A stretch of 64,000 nt of DNA from Tetramitus jugosus (taxonomy: Eukaryota > Heterolobosea > Eutetramitea > Acrasida > Vahlkampfiidae). This document shows positions 29,363 through 41,600 of this stretch, piece after piece. Below the pieces are notes generated by a model. It searched no databases and had not been told where the DNA came from. It saw nothing but the letters and a program-made list of their open reading frames with translations. The position numbers were made by a program, and so were the translations under genes. Location of the stretch: assembly GCA_937625935.1 (NCBI GenBank), contig OW569357.1, positions 434,001-498,000 on the forward strand, read 5' to 3'. Within the stretch, counting starts at the first letter, position 1. The number at the start of each line of letters is the position of its first letter.

Positions 29363-32300
29363 ATGGGTAATACCAATGCAAAGGGAGAAGAGAGAGTGTT
29401 GCTCAAGAAAATGCAGAACCTCTCTCCTACAAATGATTCCATTCCTCACTGGCGATCCACTCTGTTGCAATTCCTCAGGATCAATGATGTTGATTTCGTT
29501 GCTCGTATGTTGTCGTAAAGCTTACTTACTTTTTATCCTTCCATTTGTGTTTGTATGGCCACAATTAATTGTGCTTGTTTTGTTGTTTGCTAACACAATG
29601 GTCGATCATAACAACGCTGTGATGAATATTGGAATGATGTGTATCATCATAGTGGATGATTTGGATAGTTCCATTTTGAAAACATTGTGTTCTCAGTTGG
29701 CTATTGTTATTGGTGGTGGTGGTGGCGGCGATAATGGAGAAGTAGGATTGGAAAAGAACTTACGCACTCATAGCAACAGTAAGAATGACAAGGATGTTGA
29801 TGATGAAGATTACATTATGGATCAAAATGTGGATGATGAACTAGAATATCGCAATACACCTCTTCAATTGATTCTATTGAAGAGTATGACCAAACTGTTG
29901 CATAATCCTTACCTGTACAAGAAGTGTTCTGTGGAGGGACGTGTTGTCGTGTCTACTATAACACCACCATTGTCATCATCAATTCCTGCTGTGAATGACA
30001 ATAGTTCTGTTGCTACAATGGGTCATGATGATAGTGGAGTCGATTCATCATCACACTATGAATCATTAGACAATGAATTGCCCAAAATTTCCTTATTCAA
30101 GTTTCCAATGGATCAGATCATTGTTGCACCTGTTGCGACTATTGTTCAACAGGGTAATCCATCCTTCATGTATGTATGTTTTGATTGATCCTTTGTATCT
30201 GTGAGAGGAGAAGAACTTAGATCATTCGTGTTCGAACAAACAGATTGGAAGCCTTGAAAATGATTCAGTGTGTTGTTGGCCGGTTTGTTTCTCTGAATTT
30301 GGGAGATGGAGATGATGTGCGTGATCACTTTGAAGTTGTGGACAATGAAATCATTGCTGATATGAAATATGTGTTTGTGAGAAGTGGCGGTTTGCAATTG
30401 TTGGGGGATGTCTTGAAATTTGCCATCTCCAACATTGGGTCATTGAATGATGATGAACAACAGCATAGAGTAAGCGAAGATATTTTGGTGCTCACTCTTA
30501 ATATTATGCGAGAGTTTGTCAGCGATAGTGCCAAAGTATCGACGAGTGAAGATGTTTATATGCGATTTATGAGGTATGTTCACGAGTGTTGGATTCATAC
30601 AAGACATAGTATTCATTTCATGCATATTGACATGAATTTCTTTTGTTTGATTCATATTTAGGTTCTTCTGCTCTCCCTTCAACAATGCAAATTATGATTC
30701 TTATTTTCTATCTGACTTGCTGCCATTGATGTATGGAAAGCAGTACAAATATGTTCAAAGTATGCTCCGATCAACCGCATCATCGCTCATAAAAGATATG
30801 CTTCAGGAGTCAACTCCAGCGATGACCACATATATGATGCAATCCTCAGTCATTTATTTGGTAGTCTTGAGAGAGTTAGAACTGATGATTCAAGTCTTAC
30901 AGCGAGGTGACAACAACGAAATGAACGAATTGATGAACTGTATCGAACTGATCCAATTATTTTCTTCATCTATCCAGCCTGATGTAGGAAACGAGAATCG
31001 CGCAATTCTAAGTAATGTACTACCGAAACAATTATGCGCACTTTTATTTTCGGGAGGAAATCGATCTGATTTTATTGAAGCATTATCTTCGAATATTAGA
31101 TCTTCTAGCTTGATATGGAATGACACGACTAGAAACGAGCTGTTTACCTTCGTTGTCTCTGAAACACAATATTGCGAGAAGTGGCTAAATCAATTGAAAC
31201 AAATACCGTTAGATACGTTCGATTTTCTTGTTAATGCCTCCAGTAGCATTTCACTAGAGTATAAGTCCTTGAAGAATGAGTTACAAACTGGTGGATTGTA
31301 CATTTATGCCTTAGTCGAGCAAATTCATCGGTCAAAGAGTGTCATATTTGAAATAGATGGAGTAGTGATTGACGAACTTTTTGAACAAGTGGTAGTTTTC
31401 TCAATGGAGAATGCTGAAGAGCTTACCCACATTCTATCGAGTATTAGAGTGCTCTATCGTCACTGCGCCAAGTCTTACTTGTCAACAGATCTGCGACGAC
31501 ACGTTCGAATAATTTGTCACCTCCTGGGTCAAAATTCAAGCAAATATTACCTATCAGCTTTGTTGAAGCTCTTTGAGACATTATTGCTCGTGACCAGTTC
31601 TCCCAGTTCACTTTTAGAGCATTTCTTGACCCACAAAGGTGATTCGCATCTATTTGGTCATGTGAAACGAATTCAAGCAGATTTCATTGGAACTGATAAC
31701 TCTATCACGCCATTGGATAAAACCGCGCTGATATCGATTCTCTCTATTATCTGTCGCTTATGTGCAGTGATTCCTCGATTCACGATGAAACTACTTGAAG
31801 ATGATACATATCATTCCACGATCATCAATTCTCTTTTACTAAAGGACTTGGATGTGACAGATGCCACATTGGTATTTGTGGAAAAATGGATAGAATCTGC
31901 GAAGCCATTCAGCTTGGAATTCGAATCATGTCTCTATCAGACTGGTATATTCGAGTTCTTGCTGTATAATCTAAAGGTTGGCTGCACGCGCACAATGGCT
32001 ATTTTCTTGAGTGTGTTCGAATCGAAGCAAGAAGGCCATGAATCCTACCTTAATCGTCTATTGCCTTCTCGTATCACTTCTCTGTTGTATAAGCCGATTA
32101 GAGGTTGGGCATATGGGGATAATATTGACCATTTTTGTAATCTCTTCAATGGCAAGGGTTCTCCATTTTCTCTCTGGTCTCAAAGCGATGCTCTCGCATT
32201 GCACTCCAACATTGACAAATCACTACTTGGTTATATCAGAGATTTCCGTGGTGATGCGCGATTTACGTCTAGTTCAACAATAATTGAGTATGAGCAGCCC

Positions 32301-33506
32301 GAGAATCAAGTTGAAATTAATGGTTTTTATGTGAGTCAGATTGCACAAATGGAAGATGAGGACTTGGTGGATATATCAGAGCCAGAGGTATTGTTGCAAC
32401 AATTAATTCGCTACAGTTGTGAACACAAAATGAATCAAACAATCTTGGAAGCACAAATTAAATTGTTCAGACAAATTTCTGGGGATACTCGCTCCATTCC
32501 CTCTGAAGTATGTAAATATCCGCTGTTCCCGCAGCTGCTCCAAGATTTTGTTGGCTTTGTGACTAAGGTGAAAGGGGAATCAGTTGGCCAACATAAAACC
32601 AAGAAGGGACGAAAACAAAAGGTCTCAAAAGAAGCCACAGAAGGGGATCAACAAACGGAGAATGACACAATTCTTCTTTCTGAATTATTGGCAACGATAT
32701 TTGAACTTCCAGATGATATCTCCAGGGATAACAAGCTTTTGTTTATGCTTGAACACCAAGGCTTTTCGATTCTTTCGGATCAAATATCAGATGTTCTATC
32801 TCACAAGTGCTATTCGACATTAATCAACATGATTCGAATCATGTCTTCTCTGAGCACAGTGCTTTCTCACATGGAAATTGGTCCTGATGTTATGCCGTCG
32901 AACGTTTACTCTCGCCTGAGTGTCTTGTTTTCCAGCGACATGGTATCGAATAACCCTGAGCTTGCTCTGTGGGCCATCACAGCTGAAACTCAACTAATTC
33001 AACGTCGATTTAGTACTGAGCCAATTAGTGAGCTAACAATTCGAGAGAATGCATCTTTCTTCGTTAGGTTGCTTGAAGTCGGCATCTTGTATCGTCAATT
33101 CAACTCTTCAGGGGACGAAGACGGTGACTTGAGTCAAATGAAGAAGTCCGTGTGCTTGACAGCTATTCAATTATTGCAAGCCGTGTGTGTCAGGGAGCAA
33201 GGCAACACGTTGAAACAACTAGTTCAAAGATGGTTATCAAAGAAGGTGTTTGACCTGTTTCAGAGTGTTCCCAACCCACTCAGAAAGAGGTTGAACCATG
33301 ATGATGTCGAAGAAGAACCCGTTATGAGTCTAAACAACTTTTTTGAATTTGTCAGATGTGATCCACGCTTTGCCTCCTACGTGTGGAACGAGAAGATGAG
33401 AACACTGCTGCAAGAATTTGTGACCCAGTTTTACGCACAGAACCCGAGTGGTAACTCGTTCTGGGAGGAGTTTAGCCTCCGTTTCTCAAACGAATCACAG
33501 CAATAA
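29363..33506 (+). CDS. Large unrecognised protein, possibly N-myristoylated (4 exons, about 1277 aa)
   Basis: Exons are 29363-29504, 29653-30169, 30244-30573 and 30662-33506. All introns have GTATGT donors and AG acceptors, and the joins keep the frame (the first join is the least certain). The protein starts MGNTNAKGEE, which fits the myristoylation pattern (Gly2, small residue at position 6). Exon 2 has a Gly run and an acidic stretch. The long exon 4 is almost all predicted helix (for example LLEHFLTHKGDSHLFGHVKR and QLIRYSCEHKMNQTILEAQI), suggesting an ARM/HEAT-type solenoid. No known family is recognised, and a scaffold role at a membrane is only a guess. Confidence 0.65.
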
Positions 33507-33689
33507 AGTCTAAGTCACCATCCATTTGCATCAACAGCCCACTCTCCTGTCCTTCGTTCCCTGTGTGACTGATCCAGAAGGTAGTGGATGGATCTGAAAA
33601 AGAAATCAACCAAGACGAAGAAAACGAAGGAGAATATCTGTTGAAGAGATTACGTCGTATCGACGAATCACAAGTTTATCTTGTGGTTT

Positions 33690-34361
33690 CTATCTCATCG
33701 CGGCCAGAACTGCTATGAACACTAATATATACATCTTGTGCAGTGAAACAAAATATGAAGAGTTTCCCGGTGAGGAGGAACAAGTTGTTTTTGCAACATA
33801 TGGCTGATTCTTGTCATTTCCACCTGGGCCATAATTGCAAACAACAGTATACTTGTAGGCCACATTGCCACAGTACGCTCTTCCACATCCAACTTTAAGT
33901 GATTTAGCCCACACCACCTGTGTGTAATGGCTACAGACCTTACCTGTTCGACACGTATTGGTCTCCAAATTATAGTACTGCTTCTCGCTGTCCCAGAGAG
34001 TTACCGGCTGACTTAAGTCTGTAACTTCAGCTGTGGAGGCAAAGATATTCTCACCAATGTCGAACACATAACCTAAAGAGCGCTTCGGATTGTGATCAAT
34101 GATATACCTTGAAGAGGCAGTGCAAGAATTAACCCAATTTTGCGCAGTAGCTGCCAAGTCGTCATCCCAAACTAGATCAGGCATGGTTTGAGCTGCAGGA
34201 TATACAGCGGCTCTGGCATTGTTGTGTGCTGCGAGAATGGCAACTTTTTCTTCGGAACTCAGTGGACATGGAGTTTTTGTGATCTCGTGGCAACTCATCT
34301 GATGTGACGTGAGCAAAAGAACGAGTAGAATCAACGACCGAATGTTCATATTATTATTCAT
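33690..34361 (-). CDS. CAP/SCP-domain secreted protein (CRISP/PR-1 family, 223 aa)
   Basis: The protein has a signal peptide (about residues 1-24). The CAP domain follows with A-H-N-N-A-R, W-D-D-D-L-A-A-T-A-Q-N-W, H-N-P-K-R-S, G-E-N-I-F-A-S, C-S-H-Y-T-Q-V-V-W-A (the CAP1 signature, with Ser for the usual Gly) and C-N-Y-G-P-G-G-N. The conserved His and Glu of the CAP cavity are present. The tail ends with a hydrophobic stretch (MYILVFIAVLAAM), consistent with a GPI-anchor signal or membrane anchor. CAP proteins are extracellular and some bind sterols or lipids. A surface-anchored protein is the likely product. Confidence 0.9.
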   Translation of the reverse strand: MNNNMNIRSLILLVLLLTSHQMSCHEITKTPCPLSSEEKVAILAAHNNARAAVYPAAQTMPDLVWDDDLAATAQNWVNSCTASSRYIIDHNPKRSLGYVFDIGENIFASTAEVTDLSQPVTLWDSEKQYYNLETNTCRTGKVCSHYTQVVWAKSLKVGCGRAYCGNVAYKYTVVCNYGPGGNDKNQPYVAKTTCSSSPGNSSYFVSLHKMYILVFIAVLAAMR

Positions 34362-34825
34362 GTTGTTTGTTTGTGATTGGATTTAATGACTTAGGTTCAC
34401 ATACCCATGCGAAGCTTTTATGCCTGTTCACTTGACATGTGCGAATCCACTCAACCGCCAGAGAGCGGAATGATTCTCAATGGCTCTTCAGTACTTCTGT
34501 CGTTGATCAACAACTCTTACGAATCATGCATCACCACCTTACTTGAATTACAGCGTTATTAACATACTCCAACAGAACAGTACAGCAATGCATCCATCAA
34601 TTGATTCGTTCTATGCAATACAACGACAGACGACTTGAACGAGTTGATTCCGAACGAATCCTTTGCGCCTTGCGTACTCCATATCGACCACAAGTGCATG
34701 GACAACACTTGAACTTGATCTTATCACACGAGCTCCAATACAACACCCACCGGACCCGAACCAATTTCTGTTTCTCCGCTCCTTTCCCATTTGTTGAATC
34801 TTCAATCTCAAACAGACCAAAAGAA
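34362..34825. promoter_or_regulatory. Divergent intergenic region between CAP and PAP2 genes
   Basis: The two genes diverge from here. The PAP2 frame is open back to an ATG at 34613, so part of this stretch may be coding if that start is used. Otherwise no gene is seen. Confidence 0.35.
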
Positions 34826-35734
34826 ATGCACAAGAAAGTGGACAAGAACGAGAGCATGGAAGCAAAGGTTGAGTTGTGGCACTTGGCACCTGCACCCGTG
34901 ACTAACACACTCCTCCGATTGGATTTTCTAATCACAAGATACCTATTCCACAATTTCTCCAATATTGTTCATCGACTCGTGAACAAGGAAAATGAAGCAA
35001 GGAAGAATCGGTTGACCAAGCTGTGGAAACTGTTGTCTCTGAGTGCAGATGGATTTGTTTGGGCTCTATTGTTGTCTCTATCCTACCTCTGTAGCTATGC
35101 TTATTCTGTTAGTAATGATGAGGGTGGTGGTGGTGATGGTGTGACAGTAAGAAGGTCGCACGACAACAATTCAGTGTTTGTTCATGTGAAATTTTTCATG
35201 TTTTGCTGGTTGAGTAACGTGTTGCTTGTTGCCAGTTGTAAGCTATGGTTGAAGAGAGTGAGGCCACATGGTCACTCTTGGTTCTATCATCCTGGTTGGT
35301 CGCCTTCCGAACGCGATCTCAAGAATGGTGCTGGTACGGCACCACAGAGCAAGCTGAAAAAGCTTGGAAGATCCATACGATCCATTCGCACGGTGCTTGA
35401 ATCAAAAACTCCTGATCAATACAGTCTCCCCAGTGGTCACTCATCGAGCAGTATGCTCATTTGTGTGCTACTGATGAATCACCTGACACATTTCACTCAA
35501 AACACGACAGCCGTTTGGAAGGAAGCTCACTTTTTGATGTTCAATGTGTGTGCAATGGTGCTACTCTTTGGTTGGGTGTTGCTCGTGGGAATGTCGCGCA
35601 TCTGCACTGGAAAGCACTTTCTATCCGATGTTGTCCTTGGATACGGCATTGGTTTGACTGTTGCCATGAGTGGCATCACTCTACGTTCTCTATATCCTCA
35701 TTCATTCATCGATAACAATCAATTTTTATTTTGA
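34826..35734 (+). CDS. PAP2-type phosphatidic acid / lipid phosphatase (302 aa)
   Basis: All three signature motifs of the PAP2 superfamily are present: K-x6-R-P (KLWLKRVRP), P-S-G-H-S, and S-R-x5-H-x3-D (SRICTGKHFLSDV). Hydrophobic helices flank them (for example FVWALLLSLSYLCSYAYS and MVLLFGWVLLVGM), so it is an integral membrane enzyme. Such enzymes remove phosphate from phosphatidic acid, lyso-lipids, sphingolipid phosphates or polyprenyl diphosphates; the substrate is not readable here. The ATG at 34826 has A at -3 and fits the protein family better; an in-frame ATG at 34613 would add 71 residues of unlikely composition. Confidence 0.85.
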   Translation: MHKKVDKNESMEAKVELWHLAPAPVTNTLLRLDFLITRYLFHNFSNIVHRLVNKENEARKNRLTKLWKLLSLSADGFVWALLLSLSYLCSYAYSVSNDEGGGGDGVTVRRSHDNNSVFVHVKFFMFCWLSNVLLVASCKLWLKRVRPHGHSWFYHPGWSPSERDLKNGAGTAPQSKLKKLGRSIRSIRTVLESKTPDQYSLPSGHSSSSMLICVLLMNHLTHFTQNTTAVWKEAHFLMFNVCAMVLLFGWVLLVGMSRICTGKHFLSDVVLGYGIGLTVAMSGITLRSLYPHSFIDNNQFLF

Positions 35735-35864
35735 GACAGACACAAGAGCTCTTTGCTGCCAGCTTGAAACTAAGTCTGTAAATTGGCAGCAACTAAAAAT
35801 TGAGCACCAGAAAAAAAACAAGATCTTGAGTTTCAATCAAAGGACCACTTTCATCAAGATCACA

Positions 35865-36950
35865 ATGGTCGGGTTATTCATCTCCATTCTCTCCGTTCTA
35901 AGCGTGTTGTTGCTCGTGGCATGTCTTCTGTTCATTTACTATTATCAAGCACCTCCAAAAACCAAGAGATCAGATGACAAGGTTGCTATTGCTACTCACA
36001 AAAAGGACAAAAACAAGACTCATCCCAAGTTACATTATGAAATATTTGGAAATGGACCGATTCACATTGTTTATATCGTAGGATTCGCAACAGGTTGGCA
36101 ATGGTGGTACGACAATGTGATTCATCTGCAAGAAGAACTCAATGCTCATTCTGAAAAATTTTCTATTCTGGTGTTTGATAATGCTGCTAGTGGAAAATCA
36201 TATACTCCAAGAGGGTTGGCCACACCAAAGATGATGGCGAGAGATGCATGGGAACTCGTGCTGGGCGAGCATGTCGGATGGAGAAAGGTTCATTTGATTG
36301 GTCAGAGCATGGGAGGCTTGATTGCGCAGGAGATGGTTCAATTGTTCAATGAACGGAACGCCACAGCGGAGAATCAAGAACTATTTGGTTCTCAAGGTGA
36401 GCTAGTGAACGATGAAACAGTGTCTATTGAATCCGTTTCGTTGTTTAATACGTTTGTGTCCTTTTATCACATTCCGTATGGTCTTCCTTTGCTGTCAGCG
36501 ATGAAATTTGTGGCTCTATCTCCATTCCAGAGAACGAACCAAAAACTCGTAGGTCATGTGCTTAAACAAATGTTCTCTGCCGAATTCTTGGCCAAAGAGT
36601 ATGCAGCTCTCGAGGAAAAATTCAAGGGAATGTTCCATTCTTCATCAGTCAACACAATCGGCAGTGTCAAGCAATTCTTGGGAATGATGGTACATTTCAA
36701 GTCTGCCAACAGTTTTGTTGAACAATTCCGTCGTCTCAAGAAACCTGTATTGATTGTTTGTAGCTCTGGTGACATCATGGTAGCTCATCGAAATTCATTA
36801 GAGATGTTCCGGTTGCTCAATGAATCAAACCCGAACTTTACAGTAACACTCGAAATGGTTGAAGGTGCAGGTCACATTGTCAATTCAGAGGCAGCTGAAA
36901 GAGTGAACGATTTGCTCTACAAGAAATGGTTAATCCAAAACACAATGTAA
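35865..36950 (+). CDS. Alpha/beta hydrolase with N-terminal membrane anchor (361 aa)
   Basis: Residues 3-27 form a hydrophobic anchor (LFISILSVLSVLLLVACLLF). The alpha/beta hydrolase core follows: oxyanion region I-V-G-F-A-T-G-W, nucleophile elbow L-I-G-Q-S-M-G-G-L, acid strand L-I-V-C-S-S-G-D-I-M-V and catalytic His in G-A-G-H-I-V-N. The complete Ser-Asp-His triad suggests an active lipase, esterase or related enzyme facing one side of a membrane. It starts 131 bases downstream of the PAP2 gene on the same strand. The ATG is in a good context (CACAATGG). Confidence 0.85.
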   Translation: MVGLFISILSVLSVLLLVACLLFIYYYQAPPKTKRSDDKVAIATHKKDKNKTHPKLHYEIFGNGPIHIVYIVGFATGWQWWYDNVIHLQEELNAHSEKFSILVFDNAASGKSYTPRGLATPKMMARDAWELVLGEHVGWRKVHLIGQSMGGLIAQEMVQLFNERNATAENQELFGSQGELVNDETVSIESVSLFNTFVSFYHIPYGLPLLSAMKFVALSPFQRTNQKLVGHVLKQMFSAEFLAKEYAALEEKFKGMFHSSSVNTIGSVKQFLGMMVHFKSANSFVEQFRRLKKPVLIVCSSGDIMVAHRNSLEMFRLLNESNPNFTVTLEMVEGAGHIVNSEAAERVNDLLYKKWLIQNTM

Positions 36951-37146
36951 AGCCGTCGCAAATTTCGGAGCTGTAGAGCGTCGTGAAATTGACATAAAAC
37001 TGTCGCTCAATTATCCCGCCAGATGACACTTGAAAAACCAAGCAACGGTTCTTGCCGAAAATCCGAACCACCTTGTTGTTTTGTGTTTGCTGCTTGTGAT
37101 CCAAAACAGACAAACTCAACACAAAAACAAAAAGATTGAAAGCGAC

Positions 37147-38451
37147 ATGTCACAACAATCATCGTTGAACGCGCCACATGCGACCAAAAACAATGATCGA
37201 CGAAAAACGGTCATTCAAAAATTTCAATTGAGCAAAATTTTTTTCCACGAAATTCCTTCGATCGAAAATCATAATGGCGGTGGCGGTGGTAATGAAGCAC
37301 CACACTCACATAACAGTAACAGTCATCATCATGAAAGAAAACGAAAGAGGTCCATCATGGTGCCTGTCAACGCAGGTGCCACCACTCTCAAATCACTGTT
37401 TGTTTCCAAAAAGAAGAAAAAGACGGAAGAACACAATAAGAAGAAGAAGCAGAGACAAAAATCGAATTTGGCTCTTGCTACGGCTACTAGTGTGCATTTC
37501 TATGATGATGATGACGAAAATGATGATAATCAACAGAAGAACAAGGTGTCTGATACGTACATGTCACCTAGACAACGCCGTCGAGGTGTACATGAACAGA
37601 ATGATAGTGTCATGTCTCTTGAGGATTTCTTTGACATGATGACTGATGAATCTCAACAACAACAACAGAATGTTGAGGATAATGATGATGATACTAGTAC
37701 GACGACAACTAGTAAGAGTCATGGGAAGAGTAAGACTGGTCAAGCGTTGCCCAACTTGCTCAAATTTCGACGATTGTTGTTGGACAATGTAACACAGCAG
37801 AATATTGAACTCGCATTCCGAGAATTATTAAAATGTATATTTTCACCGATTCATAGTCAATTCTTGGTGGATGATGATGATGATGATGTATCTGCTATGG
37901 CGACGAATGCTTCTCCTCAGAGAAACAAGGGCTCAAAAACGACATTGACAAGTGAAGCAAGTGCGATATTGATTGATGAATCGGATGACAATTTGTGTTT
38001 GAGGTTGGTGGATTGTGTGCGGAGTGCATTTGCAGGTGCTTCTGATGGTTTTGAGGCCATATGGGAGGAGTTATATCTGAGTTCGTTCCCTCCTCAAGTC
38101 AATCGTATCACAAAAGAACTTATTCAATTGAATGCCACGGATTTTGGATTACACAATTTGTATTTGAGAAAAGATTTGATTGAGAGAGCAAAAGACTACT
38201 ATTCGATTAACAATTTTTCAAATACGAGACTTTACAATACGTGGAGGGAGCGCGAAATGCAAATGACGGAGCACTTGATTGATGTGGCGCGAAAAATTAG
38301 ATCGAACTCTCCATTTTTGTTCCGTGTTTCGATACGAGTGAATCATGCGTCGATGAAATGTTCTGGAAAGAGTATGCCAAAGAATTTTTTGTTGTTATGT
38401 TTACTTTTTCGTTTCATTGTTTGTGTGTGTGATTGCGAAATGTGGTGTTGA
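37147..38451 (+). CDS. Basic/acidic low-complexity protein, possibly the 5' part of the downstream MUN gene (434 aa as an independent ORF)
   Basis: No family is recognised. The first ~165 residues are very basic with Lys runs near 104-120 that could act as nuclear signals, followed by Asp/Gln runs. A folded, helical part begins at about residue 200 (LLKFRRLLLDNVTQQNIELA, ending in R-E-R-E-M-Q-M-T-E-H-L-I-D). The ORF end looks unnatural (Leu/Phe/Cys-rich), and a GTATGC donor at 38373 precedes it. Splicing from there to an acceptor at 38656 or 38698 would fuse it to the MUN-domain gene. In that case it supplies the N-terminal part of one ~1.7 kDa-codon protein. Both readings are possible. Confidence 0.5.
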   Translation: MSQQSSLNAPHATKNNDRRKTVIQKFQLSKIFFHEIPSIENHNGGGGGNEAPHSHNSNSHHHERKRKRSIMVPVNAGATTLKSLFVSKKKKKTEEHNKKKKQRQKSNLALATATSVHFYDDDDENDDNQQKNKVSDTYMSPRQRRRGVHEQNDSVMSLEDFFDMMTDESQQQQQNVEDNDDDTSTTTTSKSHGKSKTGQALPNLLKFRRLLLDNVTQQNIELAFRELLKCIFSPIHSQFLVDDDDDDVSAMATNASPQRNKGSKTTLTSEASAILIDESDDNLCLRLVDCVRSAFAGASDGFEAIWEELYLSSFPPQVNRITKELIQLNATDFGLHNLYLRKDLIERAKDYYSINNFSNTRLYNTWREREMQMTEHLIDVARKIRSNSPFLFRVSIRVNHASMKCSGKSMPKNFLLLCLLFRFIVCVCDCEMWC

Positions 38452-38691
38452 CTCGTAAATACAATCAGAAAAAACAAGTGATTTTGAATGTAAGATAAGG
38501 CTGTCCAATGACACAAAACAATTGGCACAAGTCAAAGCAAGTGCGGTAGGCTTGTCAACAAGTGCCGATGAAACTAATTATTCGATTCAATTCGAACAAA
38601 AACATATATCAGTGTATGTCGCTTACTTTGTAGTGTTGAAGTGTTGTATCTTGTAGTTGTTGTGATTGCTGACAATATATCACATATTTCA

Positions 38692-41600
38692 ATGAATAGA
38701 GATATAACAAACAAGGAATGTGACATTATACTTAATTTATTCAAGAAGGGAAACGTTGTAAAAAATATGAGAAAATACGGTGAAGTGAGACTCTCATTGC
38801 CCTATTTAATTCAGTTGATGCACCCAAAGCACAGCTCATGGGGCTGTCATGTCTATGAAACGAACTTTGATGTTATGGAATATTCTTCAAAATCTCAATC
38901 GAACATTCAGAACAAGATTGGAGAGATGAATGTGACATTGAACATGCGAATGCAAATGTTTCCGAGAATAAGGAGTGATCATATTGCTGTGCGGGGAGAT
39001 CAAGCGCCAAGCTTCCATTTTCTTTTCGATATTATGATTGATAAGTTTATCGATTACAATATGCAGCACAGACATTCGAGGAATCGATTCGAATTATTAA
39101 CTTTTCATCAAAAGTGGTTGATTGAAGAGTATTGCAATCAACATGGAATCAGTGAAATTTATAGAAAATTGTCACTGATGAGACTGATTGTGCGTAAGAC
39201 TGACATCTTACTGCTTTCTGTGAATGAATTTAGACAGTCAATTGATTTCGTTATCAATGGTGTCAAGTCAAAAACAGTGATCGCATCGAGAAAAGAATTG
39301 GATATGCTCGTTGGTATTAAGGACGAATTGGTCAAGAAGATTGAATTTATATTGGCGCAGTTTATCACATTATTGGACGGAGGCAGCCGACACGTACTCG
39401 AAGTGTTGGTTGAACTATTGGAGTATATGCAAACGAAGAATGACATTGAAGAGGAGTCAATGACTCCACAAGAGTTTGCTGGATATTTGGAATCGTTGGT
39501 ATCTCGCGCGGTCGATCAAGACTATCGCAATTTGAGAAAGGAACAAATCGAGATGTGTGAAGAAGATCAAGAGAATATCTGTGCTGCCTCCTTGATCAAA
39601 TTGATTCAATTAATGAGTGGAAGAATCGAGTACATTATCTATTATTCATCCGTGATACCAGAGTATTTAAAATTCACATCAACAGCTATTCGATTCTACT
39701 ATGATAGAATCGCTGAGGACTATGAAACTGTGTTCAAGTTGTCTGGATTCTCTGGATATCAAATGTTATTCTTCTGTCGAAAGTTGGAGGAGTATCATGA
39801 TGAGATTAGTGAATGTCTAGGATTCAATGTCACGAAGCGAAGAAATTTTAGAACGATCGACATACCGACAATCAGTCGTGGATATGAGGAAAAGTATGTT
39901 CAAGAATTGAAATCGAGACTCATCACCCATATTCAGAGAGCTGTGGAATTGGAAACATGGAAGCCAGTTGGAGAGAAGTGCTTGCACAGTCAATCGTTGG
40001 TTGATTTTTTCACTTCAGCTAATCAAACACTGGCATACATGATTGATGTGGAGTTCATGACCGAGAGAATATTGAATTTGTATTGCGAGGCTGTTGGTGA
40101 TTGTGTTGTAGAGTATGCCAAGATATTGCAGTTGTTGTGCATCAGAGAGATTCTGAGATACAATGACTCAAAGCAACCGACGCGTAAAAGCTTGTTAAAT
40201 TTACAAAATTTACTGAACAGTGGCACCAAAGATGATGCGCACAGAGAAATTGATATTACACCTGAATTCACAATCAAGTTGAATAACATTGAAGCTTCCT
40301 CTCAACAATATCGACATATTGTGAAATCTGTCACCGAAGTCAAGTTGAAAATCGAAAATGATGACACGAGCGATGAATATGACGAAGTAACGGACTCGGA
40401 GAAGGATGATGATTCATCCAGCAAGGACGACCAGAGCGAGACTGAAAAGGACAATCATACGCAGGTAGACAAAGAAGATGAAGATGATGACATCGAAAGT
40501 GAGAAAACTGCATCTATTGTGACAAAATTCTCGAGCACAATGAACGATTTGAACATTATTTGTGATGACTTGATATCGTTGATCGCTTTGCAGTTTGAGC
40601 CAACGATACAATTGACTCTGATGAGAACAATGCAGCAACTTAAAAAGGACACAAAGAAACAATCTGAACTTACGGAGGAGGAGATGATTGACATGTACGG
40701 AAAGAGTGTTTGCAAGTCGTTTAAGACTATGTTTCTTGACTCTGTATTAACACCTAACCTGGCTACGCTGTCTGAGAATATCTATCACACTGCATTCAAG
40801 AAAATATTACGCTCCATATATGCCATATTCCTCAAGCAATGCGAAGATATTCTCATGCCAGATATTTCATTTGGTCACGTGTCTCACGATATTCTAAACT
40901 CGACTCAAATGGTCATTCTGCGACATTTAGTTTCTTATGTGTCTACATACTTTTCTGGCGATGGTGAAGGAATACAGGAAGATGTTATGGCAAAACAAAG
41001 ACGATTTATTAACTCAGTCTTTCGCATGTCAGAAATGTCAACAGAGAAACTGATTGAACTATACACCAAATTGACGAAAACGAGCGGTGGCAGATCATCT
41101 CCCATCAAAGGATATCATGCATTGTCTATCCTGAGTACACGACGAAAAATGGACAAAACTGCTGCAAAGTTCATCAAGGACAACACGGATCGAAGTTTAC
41201 AAATGTTGTTATTGCACGAATTTGGCATCAACAGTGATGCAGAACATCAAAACAACTACTCAACATCAGTTGTTAGCTCCTATCCAGCTATGAACGAGAA
41301 TCTGAAGAGAGGCAAGTGCTTCCTTCTTCCCAGTTTTCTGTTGTGGAAGCCATATTATGGTAAATCAACCAAGGGTGATCCATCATTTGCCAAAAAGCTG
41401 ACTGCCATTGATCGTTTCGGATGTAAAATCAAGATACTCTTGAATCATGTAAGAGAGTTGAAACCTTTGAATCCACTTGTTGGCAAAGGAATCAAATTCT
41501 TCTTGAATGATAGAACCACTGTCCGAATATACCTGGAGACCAGAAAGGCCAGAGATCAACTATTGCAACAAATTGTGCAAGAGTGCAAAAAGTTGGAAGT

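Noticed and set aside
38281-38300. A 17-nt intron resolving the frame conflict in the 37147 gene
   Set aside because: Far shorter than any other intron in the window (about 70 nt or more); an indel or an alternative join is more likely.
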